Positions 38,101 to 46,474 are shown, numbered from the stretch's first letter. The stretch is DNA of 64,000 bases from Alphaproteobacteria bacterium (GCA_025362975.1 JANYES010000019.1:372001-436000), one strand, 5' to 3'. Made by a program: numbers and translations. Notes: generated from the sequence alone by a model not told the origin.

Positions 38101-38375
38101 CCGCGCTGGTGCTGCACATGCCGGGTTTCTTTAAGTGAAGTCGACCAGATGACGTTACCGGCGAAGCGCATCGTGCCGTAGACTATGGGTATCGCTTTGC
38201 CATAAGTTGAACTTTGCACCGACAGATCGCCTTGGCGCGCCCCTTCCTGGGTCGGCCCTTTCTGGCCGAAAAGAAGATTGCCGATAATGACGCCGCCCAG
38301 CCACCCCGCAGTGGCGCCGATGCCGATGGAGGACGTAAGCGCGGCACCGGCAAGGCCAAGGGCAAGTATCGCCAT
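35160..38375 (-). CDS. Host-specificity / baseplate hub protein (GTA gp15-like)
   Basis: 1071 residues. The hydrophobic, Gly-rich N-terminus (LGLAGAALTSSIGIGATAGWLGGVIIGNLLFG) and the segment QGDLSVQSSTYGKAIPIVYGTMRFAGNVIWS match the phage-tail_3/GTA host-specificity family. A run of Gly (residues 93-101 area) follows. The centre contains beta-propeller-like repeats, and the C-terminal half is the tail-tip domain (RCDETRKQDIELPLRIDLTYIDPARYYEANTQHATR). It is the tail tip that contacts the host. It abuts the NlpC/P60 gene, in the order seen in gene-transfer agents. Confidence 0.86.
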   Translation of the reverse strand: MAILALGLAGAALTSSIGIGATAGWLGGVIIGNLLFGQKGPTQEGARQGDLSVQSSTYGKAIPIVYGTMRFAGNVIWSTSLKETRHVQHQRGGKGGGGGGGTSVTYSYSVSFAVGLCVGPASTVRRIWADTKLIYDATATNTSSVEKYPGVIRIYTGTETQEPDSTMEIALGTGNVPAYRGMVYLVFTDLQLADFANRIPNIGAEVVATGGLQCNAVILPPLTGMNRNGGVIDPARGTLIGLTADGATIYKYDLVSDQLLLTAPVAPAAYANLQGIDSQGYFYHMADSYAVSVRLVKRHPETLAVVAQTPRDINYSTTGVVRRDKIFCYYSRQVFDLDFNLIIDLTASFPFYPAGGAPMCDDPYGNYWQAGSDHIRRLDSNGNLTSWSITAWTGGLDVPRTIFWDDYTGYLYFTLGGSQRIVKWDVNSGFVAYVDGVSIPGGFGAQADYNLPINGRLWIGGGTTATKVDLVAMRVEQDVDFGPFLPTYATHFGGVYDKFTNSMIVISDAGDIKYPLERYGNDTADLANVLSDLCLKAGLESTDIVTSGVSQALRGYIVNSRMTARDAIAPLLGTFFIDAVEIDGILNFVQRGQSPVATIPSDDLGALDNMNSGNLPLRCDETRKQDIELPLRIDLTYIDPARYYEANTQHATRIATAVGTKDLQTVQLSIVLSAAEAAQVAQRTLKNAWIERNSFSFNLPPSHLRLDPTDVILVDTTDAVFTVRLNQVDFGANNIVACQAVAEDDYAYASSATGTSVALPAIPITLNGPLSLFLLDLPMLVLGDDSVGLYYAFGLRNGVASATLYRAPDELAWVTVGTGTEGPAFGWAETVLGDCARPTVWDNANTVQIALGQGTLSSISALDVLNWNNVAMLGDEMIQWQTATMISSNLYQLSGLLRGRRGTESATAGHQIGESFVVLSSTGLYRMPLPSTEISHTSYYKGVPAGGNFDDAPSLPLAFQGRSMRCFSPVQVTGTRDGSHNLTINWFRRTRWYGEWVDNTDVPLFEDTEAYSIDILNGTTVVRTFPASSPTVAYSAAQQTTDFGSPQSSLAVAIYQLNSVIGRGEPAKVTL

Positions 38376-38822
38376 TTAGGGATTCTCCATAAAATAAGGA
38401 TAGCGATACGCCGCGGTGATATGTTTCTGCCAGCGCTCGTCACAACGATGCTCAACGACTTTACCGACGCCGGAATAGCTGTGTATGATGCCGCGGTCAG
38501 TGATCAGCGCCACATGCTGCGGTTCCTTCGTCCAGGCCAGATACAGAATGTCGGCCAGCGTCGCCTCGTTCACCGATATCGGCACCAGATACGCCGCCAG
38601 CCCTTCGCGCATCTTTTTGCTGTCGGGCATGATGCGGTAATTAAGGAATGGCTGCGCCTTGGCGGATGTTTCGTCGTAATCGACCAGTTTCAGCGCCACG
38701 CCGACGCCTTTGATCAGTCCGATGCAATCGCAGGCGACGCCTTTCAGCGACGCCTGATGCTGAAAGGGCGTGCCTATCCATCCGCGGGCTTCCGCCACGG
38801 CGTCCATGCGTGTGATCGTCAT
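38376..38822 (-). CDS. NlpC/P60 tail peptidase
   Basis: 148 residues of the C40 peptidase fold: GTPFQHQ...GVACDCIGL with the nucleophile Cys, and PQHVALITDRGIIH with the catalytic His. Tail-tip peptidases of this type open peptidoglycan during DNA entry. It is located between the DUF2163 gene (4-nt overlap) and the host-specificity gene, the conserved GTA-like position. Confidence 0.88.
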   Translation of the reverse strand: MTITRMDAVAEARGWIGTPFQHQASLKGVACDCIGLIKGVGVALKLVDYDETSAKAQPFLNYRIMPDSKKMREGLAAYLVPISVNEATLADILYLAWTKEPQHVALITDRGIIHSYSGVGKVVEHRCDERWQKHITAAYRYPYFMENP

Positions 38823-39661
38823 TTTGAATCCGGGTAATTATAAACGATGTTGGTGCCGGGGATGTAAGGCTCCCCGCGAAAATTATCCCCGTTGGCGTAG
38901 CGGTTTTTGCAGGTGGCGAAGCTTTTGTCGCAGCCCGGCTGCAGGCTATAGGTATCGCCCACGGCGATGATACCCGGCACCGGCAGATAAAGCGTGAATG
39001 CTCCGCCCGTAAATGTGCCGACCTCAATTTTTCGCCCCACATTGGCGCCTCCTGTCCAGGTCACGAGGCCGCCATCCCAATAATCGGCGATTTCCGTGCG
39101 CGCGCTATCCGTGAAGCCATATCGGTTCGTTGCGGCGGTTACGGTGCCGGTTACGGTCAGGGCGGTAAGGTCGACCTTGCAGCGGGCATCGCCGAGATCG
39201 GCGCGGCAATCGGGCGTGAAAAGTTCCACGATCTGCTGCTGCAGCGCCTGCGTCATGCCGCGTAGTTCCGCCTTGAACACGGTATCCCGCAATTCGACAT
39301 GGCCGATGGTGCCGCGCTTTAAAATGATCTGGCCTTGCGTTAAGTCCTGCCAGTTGACGAAGAAGATTTCGATTTCTGAGCCGTCCCACAGCCCGGCGCG
39401 CAGATCGTCCGCCGCCAGTGTATCACTATTGAGCGCGCTTTCGATATCGAGGTTATCGACCGATAGATCGGAAATGGTATGAATCGCCGAACGCGTATAA
39501 CCGGTGCTGGCCTGATAAAGCTGGCCGCTGAACGTGATGTCCTGATCGTGATCGGTAAAACCGAGCACGACACCATCGCGGCGCGACACTTTCCAGCAGG
39601 TGGCAAGCGTGGTCGTCTCGCCTGCTATATGCCCGGCCATTGCTGTCGATGCGGATTTCAT
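38819..39661 (-). CDS. DUF2163 / baseplate protein (GTA gp13-like)
   Basis: 280 residues from ATG 39661 (MKSASTAMAGHIAGETTTLATCWKVSRRDGVVLGFTDHDQDI). The D-G-xxLGFTDHD motif and the C-terminal cysteines (PDCRADLGDARCKVDL, GCDKSFATCKNRYANGDNFRGEPYIPG) define DUF2163/gp28-beta-barrel proteins. A longer frame exists upstream, but it lies inside the DUF2460 gene and is a shadow. It forms part of the tail-tip hub. Confidence 0.9.
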   Translation of the reverse strand: MKSASTAMAGHIAGETTTLATCWKVSRRDGVVLGFTDHDQDITFSGQLYQASTGYTRSAIHTISDLSVDNLDIESALNSDTLAADDLRAGLWDGSEIEIFFVNWQDLTQGQIILKRGTIGHVELRDTVFKAELRGMTQALQQQIVELFTPDCRADLGDARCKVDLTALTVTGTVTAATNRYGFTDSARTEIADYWDGGLVTWTGGANVGRKIEVGTFTGGAFTLYLPVPGIIAVGDTYSLQPGCDKSFATCKNRYANGDNFRGEPYIPGTNIVYNYPDSK

Positions 39662-39662
39662 A

Positions 39663-40262
39663 TCATACCCTGATTTCGATAATCGGAAGGTTTTGCCAAT
39701 CGCTCTGGCTGACGTTCTGCAGCGTTGCGGCCATGCTGTCGGTATCGAAGCGCACCGGCACGTCGAACTGAAAATCGGCGGTGACGACGATGCCCACGCC
39801 GGGAGCGATGACGAAGGATAGAATGCCGGTAGTGGTATCGACCGACCAGCCGGAGGTTTGCACCACACCCGCCAGATAAGGCACCACGGTTCCGATAACC
39901 GGCTTTTTGATAATGCGTACTTCGCTTGCGGGGCCGGAGATATAACTTTTAACCAGCTGAAAATTTTTATTCGCGCCATCGCCGGTGCCGAGCGCCTGCG
40001 CAGTCGCCTGGTAATCCGACCAGTCCTTGAAACGGAAACCGTAAGCACGGCCTTTGCGCGCGCGGAAGAAGGCGATCAGCGTATCCAGCTGCGCCTGCTT
40101 TTTAAGGCCGGTCGCCACGTTCCATGCCAGGCGTGCCGCCGCCCACATCGAATTGCGCTGCTCGTAACCGGATGCCGTTCCCACCACGGCTGTGGAATAT
40201 TGCGGCCCGCCCTGCGCGCCATAAGCGATATCGGTCGGAAACTGCACTTCGTGAAAGGTCAT
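39663..40262 (-). CDS. DUF2460 / tail protein (GTA gp12-like)
   Basis: 199 residues: FHEVQFPTDIAYGAQGGPQYSTAV..., GYEQRNSMWAAARLAWNV, RKGRAYGFRFKDWSDY and a beta-rich C-terminus. This is the DUF2460 (phage distal tail) signature. Start overlaps the tape-measure stop by 1 nt. It joins the tail tube to the hub. Confidence 0.9.
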   Translation of the reverse strand: MTFHEVQFPTDIAYGAQGGPQYSTAVVGTASGYEQRNSMWAAARLAWNVATGLKKQAQLDTLIAFFRARKGRAYGFRFKDWSDYQATAQALGTGDGANKNFQLVKSYISGPASEVRIIKKPVIGTVVPYLAGVVQTSGWSVDTTTGILSFVIAPGVGIVVTADFQFDVPVRFDTDSMAATLQNVSQSDWQNLPIIEIRV

Positions 40263-42658
40263 TACATATTCCTGCGTGCGCGGTGAATGTTACGCGCCGC
40301 TTCCGCGGCGATCTGCGCCTGGCTGGCGCGGAAGCCGCTGGCGTCGGGCGTGGTGATATTCATGATGACGTTGACAGGAGTGCTCGACTGGCTGCTGTTT
40401 TTCGGCAGCACCGTTTCGCCTTTCTGCAGGATGGCCGGGAATTCATCCGGCGCCAGCCCGTCATGGAAACGCGGCGCGCCCGCAAATAGCCATGACGGCA
40501 TGGCGCGGTGGGGCGCGCCGGTTTCGCCCACCACGCCGCCATCGTGAAAGATGCTGGAGAAGATGCTGCTAAAGCCACTAAAAATACCACCGCCGCCGCT
40601 GTCCGAACGGCCACTCAGCGAATCGGAAAGCCAGCCGGTGAGCGGGCCGGTGATATTCTGCTTGATAAGGCTGCGGGTGATATCCTGCACTACCGATTGC
40701 ACCACATTGTCCAGCTTTTGCATATTGATGCTGCCGGTCGTCACCAGATCGGTCAGTGAATCCTCGATACCTTTAGCGGCGGTTGTGAACACCTGCTGGG
40801 CGGCCTTGGAAGTGTTGGTGGCCTCGTCCGAATATTTATGCAGGGCGCTGATCGCCCCATCCGACCAGTCCTTGCTGTCCTGCAGGGATTTATAATAAAT
40901 ATCCTTGAGCTTGACGGCGTAAATCTGATTGACGACGTCGATATATTGCTGATTGGCATCGGTCGCCCCGCCGAGGCTGGCGATGGTCTGATCGCGCCAT
41001 GCATCCAGCCCTTGCTTGGCAAGAGTATAATTATCCTTGAGATGCTCCATCTCCTGGTTAAGTTTCTGGACGGTGGCGTCGTGTTTTTTATGCGCTTCAT
41101 CGGCGGCTTTCGTCGCCTGCTCTAAATCATATGCCGCGGCAGCCGCTTTCTTTGTTTCATCGATCTGCTGCTGCGTGGCGCTGTCATTGAGCTTGTCCAC
41201 TTCGCCGGTGATAAATTTCTGCCGGGGGTTTCCCGCTAAGGAATCCAATTTGATGCGTTCCTGCAGCGTGTCGATCACCTTTTGATTGGCTTCGGCCAGC
41301 TTTTCCGCCGCTTTTGCATCTTTTTCATTGGCTTTATCGAGGCCGACTTTCTGAAACTGATCGGCGAGCGCCAGCGTCTTTTCGATATCGGCCAGATTAC
41401 TCTTGTCCGGCAACAGTTCGTTCTGGATTTTCTGTTTGAACGAGGTGGTTTCGGCGATGATTTTATCCTGCTCGGTCTGCGTGTCCTTCAGGATTTTGCC
41501 GTTTAAATCCTTATCGATTTCCAGAAGCGCATCTGCGTGCTCCTGGCGTATTTTAATCTGTTCATTGTTCTTCGCGTCTTCCGCCGCTTTCTGCTTGGCG
41601 GCGACCTGCTGCATCAGCTCGGCCTGCTGTTCCTGCAGGCGGCTGTAAAACGGGTTCGCCACCGCGCCGTCGAAAAAGCTATCAGTACCCGCGCTCTGCA
41701 TCAGCTGCATGCGGGCGCTTACTTCTTTCAATTCCTCTTCCGCGGTGGGGCGGATTTGCTCGCGCAATTTACTGAAGGCCGTGGCCAGCCCGTTCACCGC
41801 TCCCTGCATGATGCCGGATTGCTCGATATTTTCGCCGAGCGCGATCTTTAATTCCCTAAGCGATTCCGAAAGATTATGCGAAGCGCCCGTCAAGCCCTGA
41901 TCCTGGGCCGCGGCTTGACCGCCCACGGCATGTGCCAGCGCATCGAGAATGACCTGCTGCGCTGCGGCCTCCTGACCGGTCGCCACCAGGTTCTTGATGT
42001 TTTCCTTCATTATCGGATCGAGCTGCACGCCGACGCGCTGCAGCGCCGTCATGCCTTTGACCGGATCTTCCAGCGCACGGCCAACCGCGCGCGCGGATGA
42101 CGTCAAATCCTTATCGAATAACGTCGATACGTTAAGCGTAGCCTGCAGCGCCTGATCGAAAATGTTGCTGTGGATTTTCTGATAGGTGAGCAGAATCGCT
42201 TCCGATTGCTGCACCTGCTCGGCGGTATATAGTGTTGTATGGGCGTAGGCTTCTGCCAGTTCTGTAAGCTGATCTTTCGATTTGCCCGCCGATCCGCCGG
42301 TTGCCTGCAGCACGGCGTCGAGCTTACGCTGTGCCTGATTGAATAGCTCCGCTTCCTCGACGGCGCTATGGATGGCCAGCGCTATGGCGCCTATACCGGC
42401 CGCGGCGATAAGACCGGCTGGCCCCATTTCCGTCAGTACGCGCCCGACCGATCCTGCGCTTTGAGCGAAATTCTCGAATGCGCCTTTCGCTTCGTCGACG
42501 GTGCTGTTGATCAGCTTGAGATTATCGTTGGCCGGTTTAGTGGCCTCGTTGATCATCTGCAGCGCCTTCTGGCCCTGTTCGCCGGTGAGCGTCAATTCGC
42601 TCCTGGCTTTGTCGCCATCGATCACCGATATGCGTACCGATACGTCATGTGTCGCCAT
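40262..42658 (-). CDS. Tail tape-measure protein
   Basis: 798 residues. The N-terminal segment begins MATHDVSVRISVIDGDKARSELTLTGEQGQKALQMI. A hydrophobic stretch follows (GPAGLIAAAGIGAIALAIHSAV), then long coiled coils (residues 330-600), and a TMP C-terminal domain with VQDITRSLIKQNITGPL and a Gly-rich tail (FHDGGVVGETGAPHRAMPSWLFAGAPRFHDGL). It sets tail length and helps DNA ejection. It overlaps the upstream chaperone extension by 14 nt. Confidence 0.9.
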   Translation of the reverse strand: MATHDVSVRISVIDGDKARSELTLTGEQGQKALQMINEATKPANDNLKLINSTVDEAKGAFENFAQSAGSVGRVLTEMGPAGLIAAAGIGAIALAIHSAVEEAELFNQAQRKLDAVLQATGGSAGKSKDQLTELAEAYAHTTLYTAEQVQQSEAILLTYQKIHSNIFDQALQATLNVSTLFDKDLTSSARAVGRALEDPVKGMTALQRVGVQLDPIMKENIKNLVATGQEAAAQQVILDALAHAVGGQAAAQDQGLTGASHNLSESLRELKIALGENIEQSGIMQGAVNGLATAFSKLREQIRPTAEEELKEVSARMQLMQSAGTDSFFDGAVANPFYSRLQEQQAELMQQVAAKQKAAEDAKNNEQIKIRQEHADALLEIDKDLNGKILKDTQTEQDKIIAETTSFKQKIQNELLPDKSNLADIEKTLALADQFQKVGLDKANEKDAKAAEKLAEANQKVIDTLQERIKLDSLAGNPRQKFITGEVDKLNDSATQQQIDETKKAAAAAYDLEQATKAADEAHKKHDATVQKLNQEMEHLKDNYTLAKQGLDAWRDQTIASLGGATDANQQYIDVVNQIYAVKLKDIYYKSLQDSKDWSDGAISALHKYSDEATNTSKAAQQVFTTAAKGIEDSLTDLVTTGSINMQKLDNVVQSVVQDITRSLIKQNITGPLTGWLSDSLSGRSDSGGGGIFSGFSSIFSSIFHDGGVVGETGAPHRAMPSWLFAGAPRFHDGLAPDEFPAILQKGETVLPKNSSQSSTPVNVIMNITTPDASGFRASQAQIAAEAARNIHRARRNM

Positions 42659-43387
42659 TGTCTATTTCCCTTATGCCCTGCAACATGCCCGATTCGGCGG
42701 CATTGATTAACGAAAGGAAGGATTTTCTGCAGTAGCCCAGGCCATCGACTATCTGCAGCATGGTGGCGAGGTTGAAGCCCAGCACGACGCCGGAATAGGC
42801 GATATGCATCTGCGTCGTGCTTCTTTGAATCACGTCCCATACCTCATGCCCTTCCATCGTCTGCAGGGTGTTGACGAAATACGGGCATTGTTCGCCGTTC
42901 GTATTTTCTCCCCCGCTGGCGCAGGGCAGATCGTTTATCCGGCACTCCCGGCAGTAAGCGCTTCCGCCGCCGAAATGCCATTTGCAGCGGGCGCTGAGAC
43001 GTTTCCCTCCGTCACCATCAGGGTAAATTGCGTGACATAAATTTTGAGGAATTCCTGTGCCACCAGCCAGATATTCATAAGACTTTCCACGGTCTGATCA
43101 TTGACTGGCGCCGGATCATCGTTTTCAGCGGCAAGCACGCCCTCCCATTCGAGTATGGAAAGCCGCGCCAGCGATTTGATCAGCAGGCTTTCGCTGGTGC
43201 CTTTTCGCAGGGCGTCGTTGCCGGGATCGAGCGCGCCGCCATCGACCATGCCGCGGTATTCTTCCAGCGCCATCGCCTGCGCCGCGCTCATGATGGCGGT
43301 GGATACCGGCGTGACCTTGAGTCTGACCTTGCCCGGCAGATCAATCCAGTAAGGTTCGTTCTTGATATTCAGTTTAAGCATAAGCAC
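42645..43387 (-). CDS. Tail-assembly chaperone GT fusion made by -1 frameshift
   Basis: Reading frame zero gives the 150-residue G product (42935-43387). A -1 slip at 43001-43007 continues as RLSARCKWHFGGGSAYCRECRINDLPCASGG...CPYFVNTLQTMEGHEVWDVIQR... to a stop at 42645, giving about 247 residues. The extension has a CxxC/CRxC cysteine set. It matches the position and logic of lambda G and G-T: both forms are needed to load the tail tube on the tape measure. An independent start at ATG 42857 (70 aa) is possible but would lose the cysteine region. Confidence 0.75.
42935..43387 (-). CDS. Tail-assembly chaperone, G form
   Basis: 150 residues: MLMLKLNIKNEPYWIDLPGKVRLKVTPVSTAIMSAAQAMALEEY... with a helical C-terminus. 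It lies between the tail tube and the tape measure, the fixed place of the siphophage tail chaperone. Start overlaps the tail tube stop by 14 nt. Frame zero stops at 42935; part of the ribosomes are expected to shift at 43001-43007. Confidence 0.78.
   Translation of the reverse strand: MLMLKLNIKNEPYWIDLPGKVRLKVTPVSTAIMSAAQAMALEEYRGMVDGGALDPGNDALRKGTSESLLIKSLARLSILEWEGVLAAENDDPAPVNDQTVESLMNIWLVAQEFLKIYVTQFTLMVTEGNVSAPAANGISAAEALTAGSAG
43001..43007 (-). promoter_or_regulatory. Programmed -1 frameshift slippery site GGGAAAC
   Basis: In frame zero the codons are GAG GGA AAC, so the heptamer reads G GGA AAC, a canonical X XXY YYZ site in correct phase (codons 127-129 of G). Lambda uses GGGAAAG at the same point. 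The -1 frame is open from here to 42645 with a plausible Cys-rich continuation. Confidence 0.8.
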
Positions 43388-44648
43388 TCACATCATTTTT
43401 AAGGGTTACGGTAACGGATTTCTGCAATGAATCATTGTATGCGGCCTGCCAGTTGATCGCCGCCTGCACGCCTCCCGGCCCGCTGATCTGCAGCTTGGGC
43501 TTCGGCAGGTAAACGGAATGGAACGTCCAGTTGAGCGAGAAGTTATTGCCGTCGAGACCGGGAAACTGATATTGCAGCTGCAATTCGATGGCGTTGCCGT
43601 TGATGGCGTCACCCAGCAGCGTCATATCGGCGAAGCGCAGATCAATACTGCCGGTGGCGGTGATGGAAGTGGGATCGATGGCGTCGATCAGCGCGTCGGG
43701 ACGGATATTCGGCACCGCCTGCAGCCCGTTGGCATAAGTCATTTTCGCGCCGGTGATATTGGCCAGCGCCACGCCGTTACGCAGGATCGAGCCGTTGAAC
43801 TGGCTGAACGGTTTGTAATTGCGCGTGGTCGGCGTACCGCCACCGGAGGTGGTATTGATGACTTCACCCTGCGCCATGACTTTAAGCGTCGCCTTCGCGC
43901 CGCCCTTGCGCTGGAAGTCGAGAGCCATCGATTCCAACATGCAGCCCGTATTGACGCCGTAAGCTGGCACGTTCAAATGACCGACTTCCGCCGTAAAGGA
44001 AGGAAGAACGGCGGCACCGCTGGTATACACATGGGTGTAACCGCCGCCCGACAATGTCGCGCCGCTGACTACGCCATTAACATTGCCGGAGGCCAGCGTA
44101 TAGGCATTGCCCGCCGCGCCGACTGTATCGTAGGTGATATTGAGCTTGGTGCCGCCGCCATTGGCGTAGCTCGCCGGGGTCAGGCTGACATTGCTCGATG
44201 CTTCGAGATCGGTTGCCAGTTGCGTCAGCGTGGCGGTTAATGAAATGCCGATATTGCTCTGGTTACCCGATGCGCCGCTGGCGACGAACGTCCATACGAT
44301 GCCGTTGAGCGTAATAGTATGCCCAGCGCTCGGATTGACGGTAAAGGTGATAGAGCCGGTGGCGGCAACGCCGGTATCGGTGGATGATCCCATCAGGAAT
44401 TGCAGCCAGCGCCCGAAATCGCGCGGCTCGACGGACACGACCACATCGCCGTCATCCTTCATGATATCGCGGAACGGCGTGCGCGGTTCACGGCCAATCC
44501 CCAGCAGGGGATCGTTGATCAGCGGCTGATCGGCGCTGATCGTCGTTGAAAAGAAAGACATTTTTTCATAATTGCCACTGGGCGCTACGCCATAGGTGGA
44601 TTCTTTGAGGATAAGCAGCTGCGCTGCCGTTCCATAGGAACGTGACAT
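43374..44648 (-). CDS. Major tail tube protein with an inserted domain
   Basis: 424 residues, longer than a minimal tube protein. The N-terminal part (SYGTAAQLLILKESTYGVAPSGNYEKMSFFST...GREPRTPFRDI...DVVVSVEPRDFGRWLQFLMG) and the C-terminal part (LESMALDFQRKGGAKATLKVMAQG...) are tube-like. Between them (about 95-205) lies a Ser/Thr/Gly-rich section (ITFTVNPSAGHTITLNGIVWTFV...) that reads as an extra Ig-like or phage-decoration domain. It forms the hexameric tail tube. Confidence 0.82.
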   Translation of the reverse strand: MSRSYGTAAQLLILKESTYGVAPSGNYEKMSFFSTTISADQPLINDPLLGIGREPRTPFRDIMKDDGDVVVSVEPRDFGRWLQFLMGSSTDTGVAATGSITFTVNPSAGHTITLNGIVWTFVASGASGNQSNIGISLTATLTQLATDLEASSNVSLTPASYANGGGTKLNITYDTVGAAGNAYTLASGNVNGVVSGATLSGGGYTHVYTSGAAVLPSFTAEVGHLNVPAYGVNTGCMLESMALDFQRKGGAKATLKVMAQGEVINTTSGGGTPTTRNYKPFSQFNGSILRNGVALANITGAKMTYANGLQAVPNIRPDALIDAIDPTSITATGSIDLRFADMTLLGDAINGNAIELQLQYQFPGLDGNNFSLNWTFHSVYLPKPKLQISGPGGVQAAINWQAAYNDSLQKSVTVTLKNDVSAYA

Positions 44649-44678
44649 AGGTTTCTCCTTGACGATTAGAGGTTATGG

Positions 44679-45113
44679 TTAATTAAGCGGGTCGTTCGTT
44701 ATGAAGCGCGCCATGACGGCAACCTGCGCCATCTTTACACTGGCCGCGCCTTCGATTGGCTCCTCGACGAAAGCGGGCGCTTCGGCTTCCACCCATTCGG
44801 CAATACCTCCCAGTGAACGGTCGGCGATAATGACGCCGCCGATGCCGACCAGCAGTGCATCCAGCTGGTTCTCGCGCGCGCTTGCATCGCTGTTCTGCAC
44901 CAGCACTTCGACACTCACCAGATGCTGGTAAATATAGGTGAGCGGCGATAGCAGCACTTCCGGCTGCTCACTGGCACCGTCGCGCATGATGATCATGCCG
45001 CCATCCACCTTCTGCGGCTTGTCCAGGTTGCGGTAGACTTTGACCGTGGAGGTTCCCAGCGCCTGCAGATTGGCAAACAGCGCCGATAATACTTGTTCGC
45101 GTACACTGGACAT
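44679..45113 (-). CDS. Tail terminator / completion protein (gpU-like)
   Basis: 144 residues from ATG 45113 (MSSVREQVLSALFANLQALG...), with AAGG about 10 nt upstream. It is an alpha/beta protein with the pattern ...IMRDGASEQPEVLLSPLTYIYQHLVSVEVLVQ... typical of phage tail-terminator proteins placed between the head-tail and tail tube genes. It caps the tail for joining to the head. The exact family is assigned mostly from position. Confidence 0.68.
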   Translation of the reverse strand: MSSVREQVLSALFANLQALGTSTVKVYRNLDKPQKVDGGMIIMRDGASEQPEVLLSPLTYIYQHLVSVEVLVQNSDASARENQLDALLVGIGGVIIADRSLGGIAEWVEAEAPAFVEEPIEGAASVKMAQVAVMARFITNDPLN

Positions 45114-45115
45114 GA

Positions 45116-45772
45116 TCAATTCTTACCTTCCTGCCAGTTGGCGATGATTCTATCCGCGAGCGCGCCATCCCATTTGCCGACCGCCGCGTCGATATCGAGT
45201 TTCTTTTTCATGGATACCTGCGGCACGAGGAAAAACATCACCACCGTGGTAATACCGCGCCCTTTGCCCAGCGCGCTTGCGGATGCCTGCCTGAAGCCGC
45301 CGCGTGCGCCGGTGCGGGCGCTCAGATTATCGACAACGAGCAGCGATATTTTGCCAGGGCGATACACGAAGCGAAGTTTTCCGAGGCCACTTTCGGGAAA
45401 ATTCGTGGGGTTGATGCGTTTGCCATCCGTTCCGCGTTTGGGAGCTTCAGGTGTTGGTATCGCCAGAAATGTGCCTTTACTGCTTTTAATCACCACGCCA
45501 TAATTAAAAGCGTAGATGATCTCCGGCGCTTTACTGAAAATAAAGCCAGCGGCGTTGATCGACTTTTTTCCTTGCGGATATTGCTTCGACTGCCATGCCC
45601 TGGCTACGCCCTGGCCTAACCCGGCGGACACCACCTGATCGCGCAGGTCGGCTTTGACGCCATCGGTGACTTCTTTAACCCCGGCGGTAACGGCGGATTC
45701 CGCCGCCGCTATCTCCTGCTTCATATATTCGGTAAGATTACCGGTGAGTGCCGCTTCAAGACGCATAGACAT
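45116..45772 (-). CDS. DUF6441 phage structural protein
   Basis: 218 residues from ATG 45772 (MSMRLEAALTGNLTEYMKQEIAAAESAVTAGVKEVTDGVKADLRDQVVSAGLGQGVARAWQSKQYPQG). This is the DUF6441 family of alphaproteobacterial phages, equivalent in place to the gpZ-like neck protein. The preceding open frame back to 45844 is a shadow of the upstream gene. Start overlaps that gene by 17 nt. Confidence 0.8.
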   Translation of the reverse strand: MSMRLEAALTGNLTEYMKQEIAAAESAVTAGVKEVTDGVKADLRDQVVSAGLGQGVARAWQSKQYPQGKKSINAAGFIFSKAPEIIYAFNYGVVIKSSKGTFLAIPTPEAPKRGTDGKRINPTNFPESGLGKLRFVYRPGKISLLVVDNLSARTGARGGFRQASASALGKGRGITTVVMFFLVPQVSMKKKLDIDAAVGKWDGALADRIIANWQEGKN

Positions 45773-46067
45773 CCACCAGCCACATAAGTTTGAATTCATC
45801 GCGCCGGGGTTGGCCCTGCACGGTATAGTTATTGCCGCCGACAATAAATTGATCGCCCGGTGCCAGGGATGGGCAGTCGCTAACCCTCACTTCCAATATG
45901 GTGGTTGGAGTTTCGATCGTCGAACTGCCCATCTTCTGAAACGCATCCGGCGCGCGGACAATAACGCGCACCGGTACGGTCGCGCCGATTTGCGGAACGA
46001 ACGTGGCATCTTGCGCCACGTTCGGATCGGCAAACAGCGTGGCAATGGCTGTATCGAACACGTTCAT
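45756..46067 (-). CDS. Head-tail joining protein
   Basis: 103 residues: MNVFDTAIATLFADPNVAQDATFVPQIG...VRVIVRAPDAF...ILEVRVSDCPSLAPGDQFIVGGNNYTVQGQPRRDEFKLMWLVDV. This is a small beta-barrel of the FII/head-tail attachment type, between the decoration and neck genes. Its start overlaps the stop of the decoration gene. It seals the portal to the tail. Confidence 0.75.
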   Translation of the reverse strand: MNVFDTAIATLFADPNVAQDATFVPQIGATVPVRVIVRAPDAFQKMGSSTIETPTTILEVRVSDCPSLAPGDQFIVGGNNYTVQGQPRRDEFKLMWLVDVYAS

Positions 46068-46402
46068 TAAGAAATGAACGCGCCGTTAAGCCGCACCTGG
46101 CCGGTGCTGCTCGGATTGGCGGCCACGGCATAGGCGATGCCGATCAGCTTATTGGAAGTTGAGGTGGCGGTGACCACCTTAGCGGTGTTATCCCAATAAA
46201 GCAGTTCGCCCACCGTCCAGGCTTCCGCGCTGTTTTTTGCCAGCGTGAATATGCCTTCGACCATCGCTTCGACTGCTGCGCCGCTGCTGGCATCGTTTGC
46301 GGCGACCCCGAAAACGGAGCCGACCTCAAGCCCGCTACCGGAAGTGACGGTATAGGGAGCGATCAGATCGAGGGTTTTTCCTTCTTTAATGTAGTTTTTC
46401 AT
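46067..46402 (-). CDS. DUF2190 capsid decoration protein
   Basis: 111 residues from ATG 46402, with AAGGAG 8 nt upstream (MKNYIKEGKTLDLIAPYTVTSGSGLEVGSVFGVAANDASSG...). This is a clear DUF2190 protein: a small beta-barrel fused to the capsid outside in several phages. It lies directly after the capsid gene, behind a terminator hairpin. Confidence 0.88.
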   Translation of the reverse strand: MKNYIKEGKTLDLIAPYTVTSGSGLEVGSVFGVAANDASSGAAVEAMVEGIFTLAKNSAEAWTVGELLYWDNTAKVVTATSTSNKLIGIAYAVAANPSSTGQVRLNGAFIS

Positions 46403-46422
46403 AATGAGTCTCCTTAAAATGA

Positions 46423-46450
46423 TTAATAAAAAAGCGGCCCTAAGCCGCTT
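46423..46450 (-). terminator. Intra-operon terminator after the capsid gene
   Basis: AAGCGGC (46432-46438) pairs with GCCGCTT (46444-46450). On the minus strand the stem is followed by TTTTTTATT. It lies between the capsid and DUF2190 genes and should make capsid mRNA more abundant than downstream mRNA. Confidence 0.75.
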
Positions 46451-46474
46451 GGTGACAACGTCCACTGCTTAAAT

